From Caldisericota bacterium (GTDB lineage: Bacteria > Caldisericota > Caldisericia > Caldisericales > Caldisericaceae), in NCBI GenBank assembly GCA_030642335.1, contig DAOWNX010000073.1:1-5371 (forward strand): 5,371 bases of DNA. Direction: 5' to 3'. Under the pieces are notes generated by a model. The model was not told the DNA's origin, did no database searches, and saw only the letters and a list, made by a program, of their open reading frames with translations. Below, in pieces: positions 4,730-5,371 of the stretch (position 1 is its first letter; each line of letters opens with the position of its first letter). The position numbers and the translations under genes were made by a program.

Positions 4730-5371
4730 CTATTTTTTCATTATCATTAAGAAATCGTTTACTTCTTTTTTGTTATTAGCAATTGCCATGGCAATCTTTT
4801 CTGCAGTTATTGGCATTGTCTTTACTCTAATACCAACCGCATCTTCAACCGCATTTGCAATGATAGGTGCTGCCGGAATCATTGTGTGTTCGGCAATACC
4901 TCGTGCACCAAATGGTCCATCTGGCTGAGGTACCTCAACAATTATCGGTACAACTTCATCAGGAATATCTAAAAACGTAGGGATTTTATAATCCGTAAAA
5001 TTAGGATTAAGTATTTTACCATTTTCATCAAATCTCATGTCTTCATACAATACAGTTGCTAATCCTTGCAAAAGACCTCCAATGATTTGATGCTCAACAT
5101 TCCGTGGATTGATTGCTTTTCCGGCATCAACTGCCTCAACAGCCTTAAGAATCCTTATTTTGCCAGTTTGTTTATCTACTTCAATTTTTACTGCTCCAGC
5201 ACCAACGGTATAATGAACATTTGGATGACCACCCTGGCTTGTCTCGGGATCTTGCTTTGCAGATGTGAACTCTGGCATAAATGCCCCACTCCCAACTATT
5301 GCCTCACCTCTATACGTTCCATCTTCAGTCTGAATCCCATTTATTACGAAATCCTTAAGTGGCAATTCAAA
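4730..5371 (-). CDS. C-terminal part of a xanthine dehydrogenase/aldehyde oxidoreductase-type molybdenum hydroxylase large subunit
   Basis: The gene enters from the right edge: the frame is open through 5371 (first codons encode F-E-L-P-L), so the 213 residues seen are the C-terminal part of a subunit usually 700-800 residues long. A TTG at 5365 could be read as a start but has no support. Family marks are a cofactor-binding segment around HYTVGAGAVKIEVD, VDAGKAINP, EHQIIGGLLQGLA, TDYKIPTFLDIP, and GARGIAEHTMIPAAPIIANAVEDAVGIR, which contains the glutamate (residue 161 of the visible part) aligned with the catalytic base of xanthine dehydrogenase and aldehyde oxidoreductase. Such enzymes hydroxylate N-heterocycles, purines, nicotinate or aldehydes in the cytoplasm using a molybdopterin cofactor. 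The substrate cannot be read from this part, and the FAD and 2Fe-2S subunits would be outside the window. G+C is about 40%, matching the window's background. Confidence 0.93.
   Translation of the reverse strand, partial: FELPLKDFVINGIQTEDGTYRGEAIVGSGAFMPEFTSAKQDPETSQGGHPNVHYTVGAGAVKIEVDKQTGKIRILKAVEAVDAGKAINPRNVEHQIIGGLLQGLATVLYEDMRFDENGKILNPNFTDYKIPTFLDIPDEVVPIIVEVPQPDGPFGARGIAEHTMIPAAPIIANAVEDAVGIRVKTMPITAEKIAMAIANNKKEVNDFLMIMKK

Overview
The window looks like accessory energy metabolism from a low-G+C, obligately anaerobic, fermentative or syntrophic bacterium. Candidate groups are Clostridia-like Firmicutes, Thermotogota, Atribacterota or Caldisericota; the sequence alone does not settle the lineage. 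The evidence is the gene set (multi-subunit NAD-linked hydrogenase genes and a molybdenum hydroxylase), strong AGGAGG-type ribosome binding sites, sigma-A-like promoters and A+T-rich codons.

Layout. (1) Positions 1-3280, minus strand: an operon transcribed from a promoter at about 3316-3343. In transcription order it holds hydC (NuoE-like), an orphan HATPase domain protein, an HndB-like thioredoxin-fold protein, hydB (NuoF-like, with an N-terminal 2Fe-2S domain and C-terminal 2x4Fe-4S domain), and the first 19 codons of the next gene. That last gene fits the N-terminal 2Fe-2S domain of the [FeFe]-hydrogenase catalytic subunit HydA/HndD. The genes are spaced by -4, -14, +3 and +17 nt, a tightly coupled operon. 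HydB would exchange electrons with NAD(P)H through FMN and Fe-S clusters, HydC would carry a peripheral 2Fe-2S cluster, and HydA would make or consume H2. This is the architecture of electron-bifurcating Hyd/Hnd complexes. (2) Positions 3281-3674: a divergent intergenic region with two promoters, a 14-bp perfect palindrome just upstream of the plus-strand promoter, and a plus-strand leader with a possible 9-codon peptide inside an inverted repeat. (3) Positions 3675-4409, plus strand: a stand-alone GNAT-like acetyltransferase of unknown substrate, ended by a strong and probably bidirectional terminator. (4) Positions 4448-4696, minus strand: an apparent gene remnant with one in-frame TAA. (5) Positions 4730-5371, minus strand: the C-terminal 213 codons of a xanthine dehydrogenase/aldehyde oxidoreductase-type molybdenum hydroxylase large subunit, followed by its own hairpin terminator.

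Most notable points. The HndB-like protein has no cysteine at all, so it cannot bind the 2Fe-2S cluster of its family in the usual way. Base composition steps inside hydB, from about 40% G+C over the 5' 750 nt to about 51% over the rest, suggesting a recombinant (or mis-assembled) gene. The acetyltransferase has a leader that looks regulatory. I see no CRISPR array, tRNA, rRNA or insertion sequence.
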